From NCBI GenBank assembly GCA_028291305.1, contig JAQGII010000491.1, positions 1 to 5,600 of the forward strand: a stretch of 5,600 nt of DNA. The letters are read 5' to 3'. Shown one piece after another: positions 1 to 5,600 of the stretch. The first letter of the stretch is position 1. Every line of letters begins with the position of its first letter. The position numbers were made by a program, and so were the translations under genes. The DNA is from Caulobacteraceae bacterium (GTDB lineage: Bacteria; Pseudomonadota; Alphaproteobacteria; Caulobacterales; Caulobacteraceae). Below the pieces are notes generated by a model that worked only from the letters and a program-made list of their open reading frames with translations, searched no databases and had not been told where the DNA came from.

Positions 1-453
1 CATGGCGGCGAAATCGGCCTGGGCGGCGAGCTTCTCGCCGATCATCGCCTTGCCGCGGAACTTGAACAGGTCGCCGCGGTGCTTGAGCACCTCGACATGC
101 ATGTGCAGGACGTCGCCCGGGCGCACGGGGTGGCGGAAGCGGGCCTCATCCAGCGAGATGAACATGATGGTCTTGCCGCTGACGTCGGCGTCCAGCGACT
201 TGGACATCAGGACGGCGCCGGTCTGGGCCAGCGCCTCGACAATCAGCACCCCCGGCATCACCGGATTGCCGGGGAAGTGGCCGACGAAGAAGGGCTCGTT
301 GATGGTCACGCATTTGATCCCCACGATGGATTCGTGCGGCTTGTAGTTCTCGGCCCGATCCACCAGCAGGAACGGATAGCGGTGTGGAATCCGGCGCAGG
401 ACTTCCAGGATATCGATATCGACTGGCGCCGCCGGTGGTCCGTCCGCACTCAT
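1..453 (-). CDS. fabZ: 3-hydroxyacyl-[acyl-carrier-protein] dehydratase FabZ (3' end off window)
   Basis: FabZ dehydrates (3R)-hydroxyacyl-ACP to trans-2-enoyl-ACP in the cytoplasmic type II fatty acid cycle. Seen: the minus-strand frame is open from an ATG at 453-451 to the left edge (151 codons, no stop). The N-terminal part has IPHRYPFLLVDR (residues 22-33). The hot-dog-fold active-site segment GHFPGNPVMPGVLIVEALAQ follows, with the expected catalytic His59 and Glu73, spaced 14 residues apart as in E. coli FabZ (His54/Glu68). The family is usually about 140-155 residues, so only a few codons should be missing; the last residues seen are AAQADFAAM. The start overlaps the lpxD stop (ATGA) and has a GGAGG Shine-Dalgarno 9 nt upstream, which supports this start and translational coupling. 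FabZ and LpxD share hydroxyacyl-ACP substrates, and lpxA commonly follows fabZ. FabA is excluded by the motif pattern and the lpx context. Confidence 0.96.
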   Translation of the reverse strand, partial: MSADGPPAAPVDIDILEVLRRIPHRYPFLLVDRAENYKPHESIVGIKCVTINEPFFVGHFPGNPVMPGVLIVEALAQTGAVLMSKSLDADVSGKTIMFISLDEARFRHPVRPGDVLHMHVEVLKHRGDLFKFRGKAMIGEKLAAQADFAAM

Positions 454-1472
454 TCCCGATCCCCTCCACGCATCCTGGCCATCTTGGCCAGCCACGCCGT
501 TTCGCGCATGTAGCGTCGGATCGGCCGAGCCGGCAAACCGGCCCACATCTCATCCGCCGGAACGTCCTTCATCACCCCCGCCGCCGCCGCGATCCGCGCG
601 CGGTCGCCGATGACGATGTGATCGGCGATCCCGGCCCGGCCGCCGAAGGCCACGCCGTCGCCCACGGTGCAGCTTCCGGAGATGCCCGTGTGCGCCGCCA
701 GCAGGCAGTTGCGCCCCAGGCGGACGTTGTGGGCGATCTGCACCAGATTGTCGATCTTCGTATTCTCGCCGATGACCGTGTCGTCCCACGCCCCGCGGTC
801 GATGCAGGTGTTGGCGCCGATGCCCACATTGTCCTGGATGACGACCCGGCCCAATTGGGGGACATCGACGGTCCTGCCCTGCCCCACCGTCACGCCGAAG
901 CCCGGCTCCCCGATCACCGCGCCGGACAGGATGTCGACCCGGTCGCCGATCAGGGCGAAGCCGATGGTCACGTGCGAGCCGATCGCCCCGCCCCGTCCGA
1001 TGGCGACACCGGGGCCGATCACGGAATAGGCGCCGATGCTCGTGCCGCGCCCGATGCGCGCGCCCGCGCCGATGGTCGCGCCATGGCCGAGGACGACCCC
1101 CTCCTCCAGCTCGGCGGTCGGGTGGATGGCCGGATCGCCGTGGGAGGCGCGGCGGGGCCGGTGCAGGCGGTTGGCGGCGGCGGCGTAGGCGGCGTGGGGC
1201 TCGCGGGTGACCAGCGGCAAGCAGGTCTCGGGAGCGAAATGGGCGACGTCCGCCGACACGAAGCAGGCGCCGGACCCGGTGACCTTCAGGTCGTCCAGGT
1301 AGCGCCGGTCGGAATAGAAGCTGACGCTGGCGGCGTTGCCGCGCAGCAGGGGCGCCACGGCGCCGACGGTCAGCTCGCCGTCCTGCGGCCGCGCCAGCAC
1401 GGCGCCGGTTACCGCGGCGAGTTCGTTCAGGGAGACCGGGCCCAGATTTTCAAAGAAACGCGGATCCGGCAT
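450..1472 (-). CDS. lpxD: UDP-3-O-acylglucosamine N-acyltransferase LpxD
   Basis: LpxD transfers a (3R)-hydroxyacyl chain from ACP to the 2-amino group of UDP-3-O-acyl-glucosamine, the third step of lipid A synthesis, in the cytoplasm. Seen: 340 residues, close to the 341 of E. coli LpxD. Residues 1 to about 105 form the uridine-binding domain, with the family pattern SVSFYSDRRYLDDL at 49-62. Residues about 115-297 are left-handed beta-helix hexapeptide repeats (VVLGHGATIGAGARIGRG and similar). The motif QIAHNV places the probable catalytic base at His248, and His285 (GIADHIVIG) lies 37 residues later, the same spacing as His239/His276 of E. coli. The C-terminal helix (MWAGLPARPIRRYMRE onward) fits the ACP-binding tail. 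The start ATG at 1472 has AGAGGA 5 nt upstream. It follows ompH after a hairpin-bearing 122-nt gap and overlaps fabZ by 4 nt. LpxA is unlikely because of the N-terminal domain. Confidence 0.97.
   Translation of the reverse strand: MPDPRFFENLGPVSLNELAAVTGAVLARPQDGELTVGAVAPLLRGNAASVSFYSDRRYLDDLKVTGSGACFVSADVAHFAPETCLPLVTREPHAAYAAAANRLHRPRRASHGDPAIHPTAELEEGVVLGHGATIGAGARIGRGTSIGAYSVIGPGVAIGRGGAIGSHVTIGFALIGDRVDILSGAVIGEPGFGVTVGQGRTVDVPQLGRVVIQDNVGIGANTCIDRGAWDDTVIGENTKIDNLVQIAHNVRLGRNCLLAAHTGISGSCTVGDGVAFGGRAGIADHIVIGDRARIAAAAGVMKDVPADEMWAGLPARPIRRYMRETAWLAKMARMRGGDRE
463..467 (-). promoter_or_regulatory. Ribosome binding site of fabZ
   Basis: The minus strand reads GGAGG, followed by 9 nt and then the fabZ ATG. 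It lies inside the last codons of lpxD. It is a near-consensus Shine-Dalgarno and fixes the fabZ start at the ATGA overlap. Confidence 0.75.
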
Positions 1473-1477
1473 CTTGT

Positions 1478-1483
1478 TCCTCT
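1478..1483 (-). promoter_or_regulatory. Ribosome binding site of lpxD
   Basis: The minus strand reads AGAGGA, then ACAAG and the lpxD ATG. The 5-nt spacing and purine-rich core support initiation at 1472 rather than at an internal start. Confidence 0.65.
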
Positions 1484-1522
1484 AGGCCCCCGCCCCGGCG
1501 ACCTCGGCCCACGGCCCGGCCT

Positions 1523-1567
1523 AAACAGAAAACGGCGAGGCTGAATCCGGCCCGAGCCGGATTCAGC
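1523..1567 (-). terminator. Terminator-like or attenuator hairpin between ompH and lpxD
   Basis: A perfect 12-bp inverted repeat (arms 1556-1567 and 1540-1551) encloses a 4-nt loop (TCGG on the minus strand). The transcribed arm reads GCTGAATCCGGC. After a 7-nt GC-rich gap, the minus strand has the T-rich run TTTTCTGTTT (1532-1523). The hairpin starts 27 nt past the ompH stop. The strong stem with downstream T's resembles an intrinsic terminator, but the T-run is interrupted and set back from the stem. It may act as a partial terminator, an attenuator or an RNA-stabilising hairpin rather than a full stop. The T-run lies only on the minus-strand side, which agrees with the direction of the genes. 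No convincing promoter is visible in the remaining 50 nt before lpxD. Confidence 0.5.
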
Positions 1568-1594
1568 GCCTGGAACCGCCGAAGCGACTCGTCC

Positions 1595-2239
1595 CTAGCG
1601 ACCTTGCGGGGCCGCGGCCGGCGCGTCCAGATGTTCCCGCTCGAAGGTGAACTGGGTCAGCTTGCCGTTGAGCGCGGTGACCACCGTGGGGGTGATGTCC
1701 ATGGACGGGTTGCCGGCCAGGACGGAGTTGGCGTCCAGCAACAGGCCGCAGGCCTTGTTCTTCACCACATCGCCGACCAGCGGGCTGGCTTCCTGCAGGA
1801 CGCGGGCGACGGCCTTCTGCTCGGTGGCCTGCAGTTCGCGGTCGCGCTGCTGGGCCTTGTCCTGCAGCGTGGCGAGGCGCTGCTGCAGGGCGTTGCGCTG
1901 TTGCTGGTATTGGGCGTCGCCCAGGGTCGCCTTCTTGGCTTCCAGCGCCTTGGCGTCGTTCTGGATCGAGGTCTGCTCGCCGGTGAGTTCGGCGTTCACC
2001 TGGTTGGACAGCTGACCCATCCGCGTGGAGACGAACTTGCCCACCGTGGAGGCGCCGACCACGCCCTCGCGCGACAGGACGCAAGCGCCCGGCACGGTGG
2101 CGGTGATGATTGGGGCCGCGGCGGGAGCCGGGGCGGCGGCGGCGGCCGGGGCGGGCTTGGCTTGGGCCAGCGCGCCGGAGGCGCAACCCAGGGTGGCGAT
2201 GGCGCCGATGCCGGCGACAACGAGAGATTGAAGTTTCAT
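1595..2239 (-). CDS. ompH: OmpH/Skp-family periplasmic chaperone
   Basis: Skp/OmpH proteins are trimeric periplasmic holdases that keep unfolded outer-membrane proteins soluble on the way to the BAM complex. Seen: 214 residues, longer than the roughly 160 of E. coli Skp. A Sec signal peptide with a hydrophobic core at about 6-18 is probably cleaved after ALA (residue 25). An Ala/Pro-rich linker follows at 28-44. A beta strand near 52-56 precedes a Gln/Lys/Glu/Ala-rich coiled coil at about 75-155 (the Skp tentacle). The C-terminal body motif LLLDANSVLAGNPSMDIT (166-183) matches the Skp VVDANAV...DIT region. The extra length is mostly the linker and a short Ala/Pro tail. Cys53 and Cys164 fall in the two strands predicted to pack together. 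The ATG lies 4 nt after the bamA stop, so the two are almost certainly co-transcribed. Family assignment is strong; in vivo clients are inferred. Confidence 0.92.
   Translation of the reverse strand: MKLQSLVVAGIGAIATLGCASGALAQAKPAPAAAAAPAPAAAPIITATVPGACVLSREGVVGASTVGKFVSTRMGQLSNQVNAELTGEQTSIQNDAKALEAKKATLGDAQYQQQRNALQQRLATLQDKAQQRDRELQATEQKAVARVLQEASPLVGDVVKNKACGLLLDANSVLAGNPSMDITPTVVTALNGKLTQFTFEREHLDAPAAAPQGR
2132..2146 (-). repeat. Short GGC/GCC triplet tract in the OmpH Ala/Pro linker
   Basis: Five perfect GGC triplets (GCC on the coding strand) lie within the GC-only stretch that encodes the Ala/Pro linker at residues 28-44 of the OmpH homologue. Gain or loss of a unit would stay in frame and only change the linker length. 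Confidence 0.55.
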
Positions 2240-2243
2240 GGGA

Positions 2244-4670
2244 TTAAAACCTGGTCGAGGTGCGGAATTGGAATTGTTCGGTTCGGTCGTAGGACTGACG
2301 CTTCAGCACCTGGCTGATGTCGAAGCGCAGCGGGCCCATCGGCGATTTCCAGAAGACGGTGATGCCGGCCGAAGCCCGCAGCGCCAGGTCGTCCTTGATG
2401 TTCGGGTCCGGCAGGCCGGTCAGCGGATCGATCTTGGCGCGGGCGTCGAGTATCCCGAGGGTGCCGAAGTCGCTGAACAGGGCGGTGTTGATACCGTACT
2501 GCTCGGGCAGGCCGTTGGGGAAGCTCAGCTCGATCGTCCCGGTCGTGTAGAACTTGCCGCCCAGGGCGTCGCCGTAGAGGATGTCGCGCGGCCCGATACC
2601 GGCGATCTGGAAGCCGCGGAAGGTGTCCGCCCCGCGATAGAAGCGGTCGTTGATGCGGACGTAGTCGCCGCCCCAGGGCTCGGTGTCGCCGGCCTGGGCC
2701 TGCACCATCAGCACGATGCCGGGTGTGAAGCCGTGGTACCAGGCGGTGTCGATGGTCGTGCGCATGAACTTCACGTTGCCGCCCGCGCCGGCGAAATCCT
2801 GGCCGAAGTTGAAGTAGAAGCCACGGGTCGGCCGCACCGGATCGTCGCGCATGTCCATGCGGTACTGGTAGCCGATCTGCGAGGTCAGGGTCGAACCGCG
2901 CTGGTCGCACAGGGTGCGCGACACGGTTTCCTGACCGGGGATGCACAGGGAACTGTCGACGATGATTTGGTCGGCGTGCAGGCCGTAGGTCCAGGCCAGC
3001 CGCGAGTTGTCGGTCAGCGGGAAGCCCAGGCTGAAGCTCGCCCCGACGGAGGTGGTTTTATAGGAGGTTTGCGTCGAGAAGTCGTAGCGCGTGGCGTAGA
3101 TGTTGTAGCCGCCCGACAGGTTGCGGCCGAGGAAGTGGGGCTCGGTGAAGCCCAGGCTCAGTTCCTGGCGCAGGTAGCCGGCGGAGACGCGGAAGGTCAC
3201 CTGCTGGCCGCGGCCGCGGAAGTTGCGCTCGGAGATGCCGATGTCGGCCACCACCTGGTCGACCGAGCTGTAGCCCAGGCTGAAGGACAGTTCGCCGGTC
3301 GGCTGCTCGGTGACTCGCACGCGCAGCACCGTCTTGTCGGGCGCGCTGCCGGGTTCCTGCTGGATATCGACGTCCTTGAAGAAGCCCAGGGCCCGGACGC
3401 GCAGCTTGGAGCGGTCCACCAGCACGCGATTGTAGGCGTCGCCTTCGGCCACCAGCATCTCGCGCCGGATCACCGGGTCGATGGTGCGGGTGTTGCCGAT
3501 GATGTCGATCCGCTCGACGTAGACGCGCGGTCCCTCGATCACCTGGAAGTTGACGTCGATGGTGTGGGTCTTGGGATTGGCCGTATAGCGCGGACGCACG
3601 TCCACGAAGGCGAAGCCCGCGGCGCCGGCGGCGAAGGTGACCGCATCGGTGGCCTTCTCGACCAGGTCGTCCTGATAGAGCTGGCCTTCCTTGATCGGCA
3701 GCAGACGGCGCAGGGTGTCGGCGTTGAGGCGCTTGACGTCGGTCTCGACCGTCAGCTTGCCGAACTTGTACCGGCCGCCTTCCTCCAGCGTGTAGGTGAC
3801 GGTGAAGCCGTTCTTCTCCGGCGCCAGTTCGGCGACCGCCGACAGCACGTGGAAGTCGTAGTAGCCGCGGTTGCGATAGAACTTACGCAGCTGCTCGCGG
3901 TCGTACTCGATCCGGTCGGGGTCGTAGTTGTCGTTGTTGGTGAAGAACCGGTACCACTTCGATTCCTTGGTCACGATCACGTCGCGCAGGGCGTTGTCGG
4001 TGAATTCCTTGTTGCCCAGCACATTGACGTTGAGGATGCCGCTCTTGGGGCCCTCCTCGATCTCGAAGATGAGGTCGACGCGCTTTTGCGGCAGTTCGAC
4101 GATCTTGGGGGTGACGTCGGCCGACACCCGGCCTGAACGGCGATAGAGTTCGACGATCCGCTGGACGTCGGCCTGCACCTTGGACTTGGTGAAGACCCCG
4201 CGCGGGCGCACCTGCACCTCGTCGCGCAGCTTGTCTTCCTTGAGGGCGTGGTTGCCCTCGAACACCACCGCGTTGATGATCGGGTTCTCGATCACCCGCA
4301 CCAGCAGGTTGGAGCCCTTCAGTTCGATCTGCACGTCGGCGAACAGGTCGGTGCGGAACAACGCCTTCAGCGCGTTGTCGATCTTGGCCGGATCGACCGA
4401 ATCGCCGGGGGCGATCGGCAGATAGGACAGGATCGTGCTCTGATCGATCCGTTCGGCCCCCTGGATGACGATCTGCTGCACGACGCCGCTCTGGGCCGCG
4501 GGCGCGGCGGTCAGGCCCGTGGCCACGCCTGTGGACACGCCGGCCGCAGGCGCAGGCGCCGGCGTCGGCGATGGCGTCTGGGCCACGGCCGATGGGGAAA
4601 ACGCAGCCAGTCCGAAGAGAATCACCGCCGAGGAAACCAGCGCGGAGCAGCAGGCGCGTGATACGTGCAT
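2244..4670 (-). CDS. bamA: Outer-membrane protein assembly factor BamA
   Basis: BamA (Omp85) is the essential outer-membrane core of the BAM complex and folds beta-barrel proteins into the membrane. Seen, numbered from the ATG at 4670 (808 residues, near the family's usual 760-810): a signal peptide with probable cleavage after AVA (residue 30), and a Pro/Ala/Thr-rich linker at 31-63. Five POTRA domains lie at about 64-130, 131-208, 209-302, 303-382 and 383-461, each opening with a pattern like VVFEGN, VNVLGN or IDIIGN. A 16-strand barrel domain spans about 461-808. The loop-6 motif appears as FRGF (684-687), keeping the conserved Arg685. The C-terminus ends in the aromatic beta-signal FQFRTSTRF. 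I chose 4670 because it begins a typical signal peptide 31 nt after the rseP stop; an upstream in-frame ATG at 4754 would overlap rseP and bury the signal. The RBS at 4670 is weak. Cys576 and Cys588 lie in a predicted surface loop. Confidence 0.97.
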   Translation of the reverse strand: MHVSRACCSALVSSAVILFGLAAFSPSAVAQTPSPTPAPAPAAGVSTGVATGLTAAPAAQSGVVQQIVIQGAERIDQSTILSYLPIAPGDSVDPAKIDNALKALFRTDLFADVQIELKGSNLLVRVIENPIINAVVFEGNHALKEDKLRDEVQVRPRGVFTKSKVQADVQRIVELYRRSGRVSADVTPKIVELPQKRVDLIFEIEEGPKSGILNVNVLGNKEFTDNALRDVIVTKESKWYRFFTNNDNYDPDRIEYDREQLRKFYRNRGYYDFHVLSAVAELAPEKNGFTVTYTLEEGGRYKFGKLTVETDVKRLNADTLRRLLPIKEGQLYQDDLVEKATDAVTFAAGAAGFAFVDVRPRYTANPKTHTIDVNFQVIEGPRVYVERIDIIGNTRTIDPVIRREMLVAEGDAYNRVLVDRSKLRVRALGFFKDVDIQQEPGSAPDKTVLRVRVTEQPTGELSFSLGYSSVDQVVADIGISERNFRGRGQQVTFRVSAGYLRQELSLGFTEPHFLGRNLSGGYNIYATRYDFSTQTSYKTTSVGASFSLGFPLTDNSRLAWTYGLHADQIIVDSSLCIPGQETVSRTLCDQRGSTLTSQIGYQYRMDMRDDPVRPTRGFYFNFGQDFAGAGGNVKFMRTTIDTAWYHGFTPGIVLMVQAQAGDTEPWGGDYVRINDRFYRGADTFRGFQIAGIGPRDILYGDALGGKFYTTGTIELSFPNGLPEQYGINTALFSDFGTLGILDARAKIDPLTGLPDPNIKDDLALRASAGITVFWKSPMGPLRFDISQVLKRQSYDRTEQFQFRTSTRF
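2250..2253 (-). promoter_or_regulatory. Weak ribosome binding site of ompH inside the end of bamA
   Basis: The minus strand reads CAGG within the last sense codons of bamA, 10 nt before the ompH ATG. No better Shine-Dalgarno is visible, so ompH translation probably depends on ribosomes finishing bamA. Confidence 0.35.
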
Positions 4671-4701
4671 CAAGAGGTCAGCCTGAACAGAGCAAGCGGG
4701 T

Positions 4702-5600
4702 TTAGGAAAACAACCCACCCAGGATTTGGAACACGCGGAGTCGCTGCAGATCATTCCAGGTGGCGAACAACATCAATCCGAGCAGCAAAGCAAGGCCTAC
4801 GCGATAGCCCGCCGCCTGGACCCTGGCCCCCAGCGGACGCCGTGCCGCAGCTTCATAGGCGTAGAACAGCAGGTGGCCTCCGTCCAGCACCGGAACAGGC
4901 AGAAGGTTCATGAAGCCGATGCTCACGGACAGCACCGCAGCCAGGCCCAGCAGCGCGATCAGGCCGCCGACGAACGCCATCCAGGCGTTGGGAGCCCCCT
5001 CGGCGCCGACGTGGGCGATGGCGCCGGAGGTCTGGGCGATGCCGAGCGGACCGCTCAGCTGGTCGGCGGGAACCTGGCCGTGCACGAGGCGGCCGACGAT
5101 GAAGACGGTGGTCTTCAGCGTCTCCCAGGTGCGCACGCCGCCGCCCCAGACGGCCTGTAGCGGACCATAGCGGCGGTGGGTCACGTCGCCGGGCTTCTGC
5201 CGCCCCTCGATGCCCAGCACGCCCACCTTCTGCTTGCCGCCGAGGGGATTGGACATCTCCTGCAGCGCGGGCGTGGCGGTCAGGGTCTGGGTCTGGCCGG
5301 CGCGGACCACCGTGAACTGGATCGGCGTGCCGGCGCGCAGGCCGACGTATTCCTGCAGCGAGCCGAAGCCGTCGACGGGACGTCCGTCGATCGACTTGAT
5401 CACGTCGCCGATCTGGAAGCCGGCCTTGGCGGCCGCGCCGGTCGGCGACAGGCCGTCGACCCGCGCCGGAACCAGGGTCTCGCCCACCGACATCAGCAGG
5501 ATGGCGAACAGGGCCGTGGACAGGACGAAGTTGGCCAAGGGCCCGGCCACCACCACGATGGCGCGCTGCCAGACCGGCTTGAAATGGAAATAGCGGTTCA
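4702..5600 (-). CDS. rseP: Site-2 intramembrane zinc metalloprotease, RseP/MmpA type (5' part off window)
   Basis: This M50-family protease cleaves transmembrane segments. RseP cuts anti-sigma-E factor RseA in E. coli, and MmpA releases PodJ in Caulobacter. Seen: the frame is open from the right edge (first full codon at 5598) to TAA at 4704-4702, giving 298 residues. The first residues, NRYFHFKPVWQRAIVVVAGP followed by LANF, form the conserved entry into the second membrane segment. A PDZ domain follows (VPARVDGLSPTGAAAKAGF through QTLTATP). The conserved SGPLGIAQTSG segment comes next, then a hydrophobic segment leading into NLLPVPVLDGGHL, the LDG motif (codons 4887-4879) that supplies the third zinc ligand. 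A last membrane helix (VGLALLLGLMLFATWNDL) lies near the C-terminus. The HExxH helix and true start must lie to the right. Only one PDZ domain is evident, where E. coli RseP has two. It sits 31 nt upstream of bamA. The MmpA name depends on the organism. Confidence 0.93.
   Translation of the reverse strand, partial: NRYFHFKPVWQRAIVVVAGPLANFVLSTALFAILLMSVGETLVPARVDGLSPTGAAAKAGFQIGDVIKSIDGRPVDGFGSLQEYVGLRAGTPIQFTVVRAGQTQTLTATPALQEMSNPLGGKQKVGVLGIEGRQKPGDVTHRRYGPLQAVWGGGVRTWETLKTTVFIVGRLVHGQVPADQLSGPLGIAQTSGAIAHVGAEGAPNAWMAFVGGLIALLGLAAVLSVSIGFMNLLPVPVLDGGHLLFYAYEAAARRPLGARVQAAGYRVGLALLLGLMLFATWNDLQRLRVFQILGGLFS

Noticed and set aside
990..1110. Quasi-repeated DNA in the lpxD region
   Set aside because: The repetition is explained by hexapeptide repeats of the left-handed beta-helix at the protein level. 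It is not a separate DNA repeat or CRISPR-like array.
384..1544. A 386-codon open frame on the plus strand opposite lpxD and part of fabZ
   Set aside because: The composition is rich in A, D, G, P and R without any domain. It mirrors the hexapeptide-repeat periodicity of lpxD and shows no convincing ribosome binding site, so it is treated as a shadow of lpxD.
2180..2239. Possible lipoprotein signal (Cys19 in the OmpH leader)
   Set aside because: The residues before the cysteine (ATLG) lack the Leu at -3 typical of a lipobox, and a good signal peptidase I site (ALA) follows six residues later, as expected for a soluble chaperone.
1563..2317. Overlapping open frames on both strands across ompH
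   Set aside because: They are out-of-frame or antisense readings of a well-supported OmpH gene, arginine- or glycine-rich with no family pattern.
2238..4136. A 632-codon open frame on the plus strand opposite bamA
   Set aside because: It is antisense to a clearly recognised BamA. The translation is low-complexity (rich in G, A, V, D, H, R) with no recognisable domain. Long antisense frames are expected in GC-rich DNA with strong codon bias.
4671..4701. Possible promoter in the gap between rseP and bamA
   Set aside because: The 31-nt gap is too short for a full promoter and shows no convincing -35/-10 or ECF-type elements. Any bamA promoter would have to lie inside rseP, where I cannot distinguish one from coding sequence.

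Overview
The window is a compact, GC-rich (about two-thirds G+C by eye) block of envelope-biogenesis genes from a Gram-negative bacterium, all read from the minus strand. In transcription order, from right to left, the genes are: the 3' part of an RseP/MmpA-type site-2 protease, bamA, an OmpH/Skp periplasmic chaperone, lpxD, and fabZ, whose last few codons lie off the left edge. The order rseP-bamA-ompH-lpxD-fabZ is a widely conserved proteobacterial cluster, usually flanked by dxr/cdsA upstream and lpxA downstream. The Ala/Pro-rich linkers, the cysteine-containing OmpH homologue and the overall composition suggest an alphaproteobacterium, probably Caulobacteraceae (Caulobacter/Phenylobacterium-like). 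The genus is an inference; no sequence comparison was possible.

Layout on the minus strand: rseP/mmpA occupies 5600-4702 and lacks its N-terminus and zinc-binding HExxH helix, which lie off the right edge. A 31-nt gap leads to bamA (4670-2244), then a 4-nt gap to ompH (2239-1595). A 122-nt gap follows, the only real intergenic region, which carries a perfect 12-bp hairpin followed by a short T-rich run. Next come lpxD (1472-450) and fabZ (453 to the left edge), which overlap by ATGA. Apart from the 122-nt gap there is essentially no non-coding DNA.

Together the genes make and populate the outer membrane. BamA inserts beta-barrel proteins, OmpH/Skp delivers them across the periplasm, LpxD adds the N-linked hydroxyacyl chain during lipid A synthesis, and FabZ dehydrates the same beta-hydroxyacyl-ACP pool that LpxD draws on. 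The site-2 protease carries out regulated intramembrane proteolysis and is linked to envelope stress or polarity control in relatives.

I see no RNA genes, mobile elements, CRISPR arrays or unexplained coding regions, and no sign of an undescribed system. The most useful leads are the ompH-lpxD hairpin (a possible attenuator within the operon), the paired cysteines in the OmpH homologue and in a BamA surface loop, and the bamA start choice.
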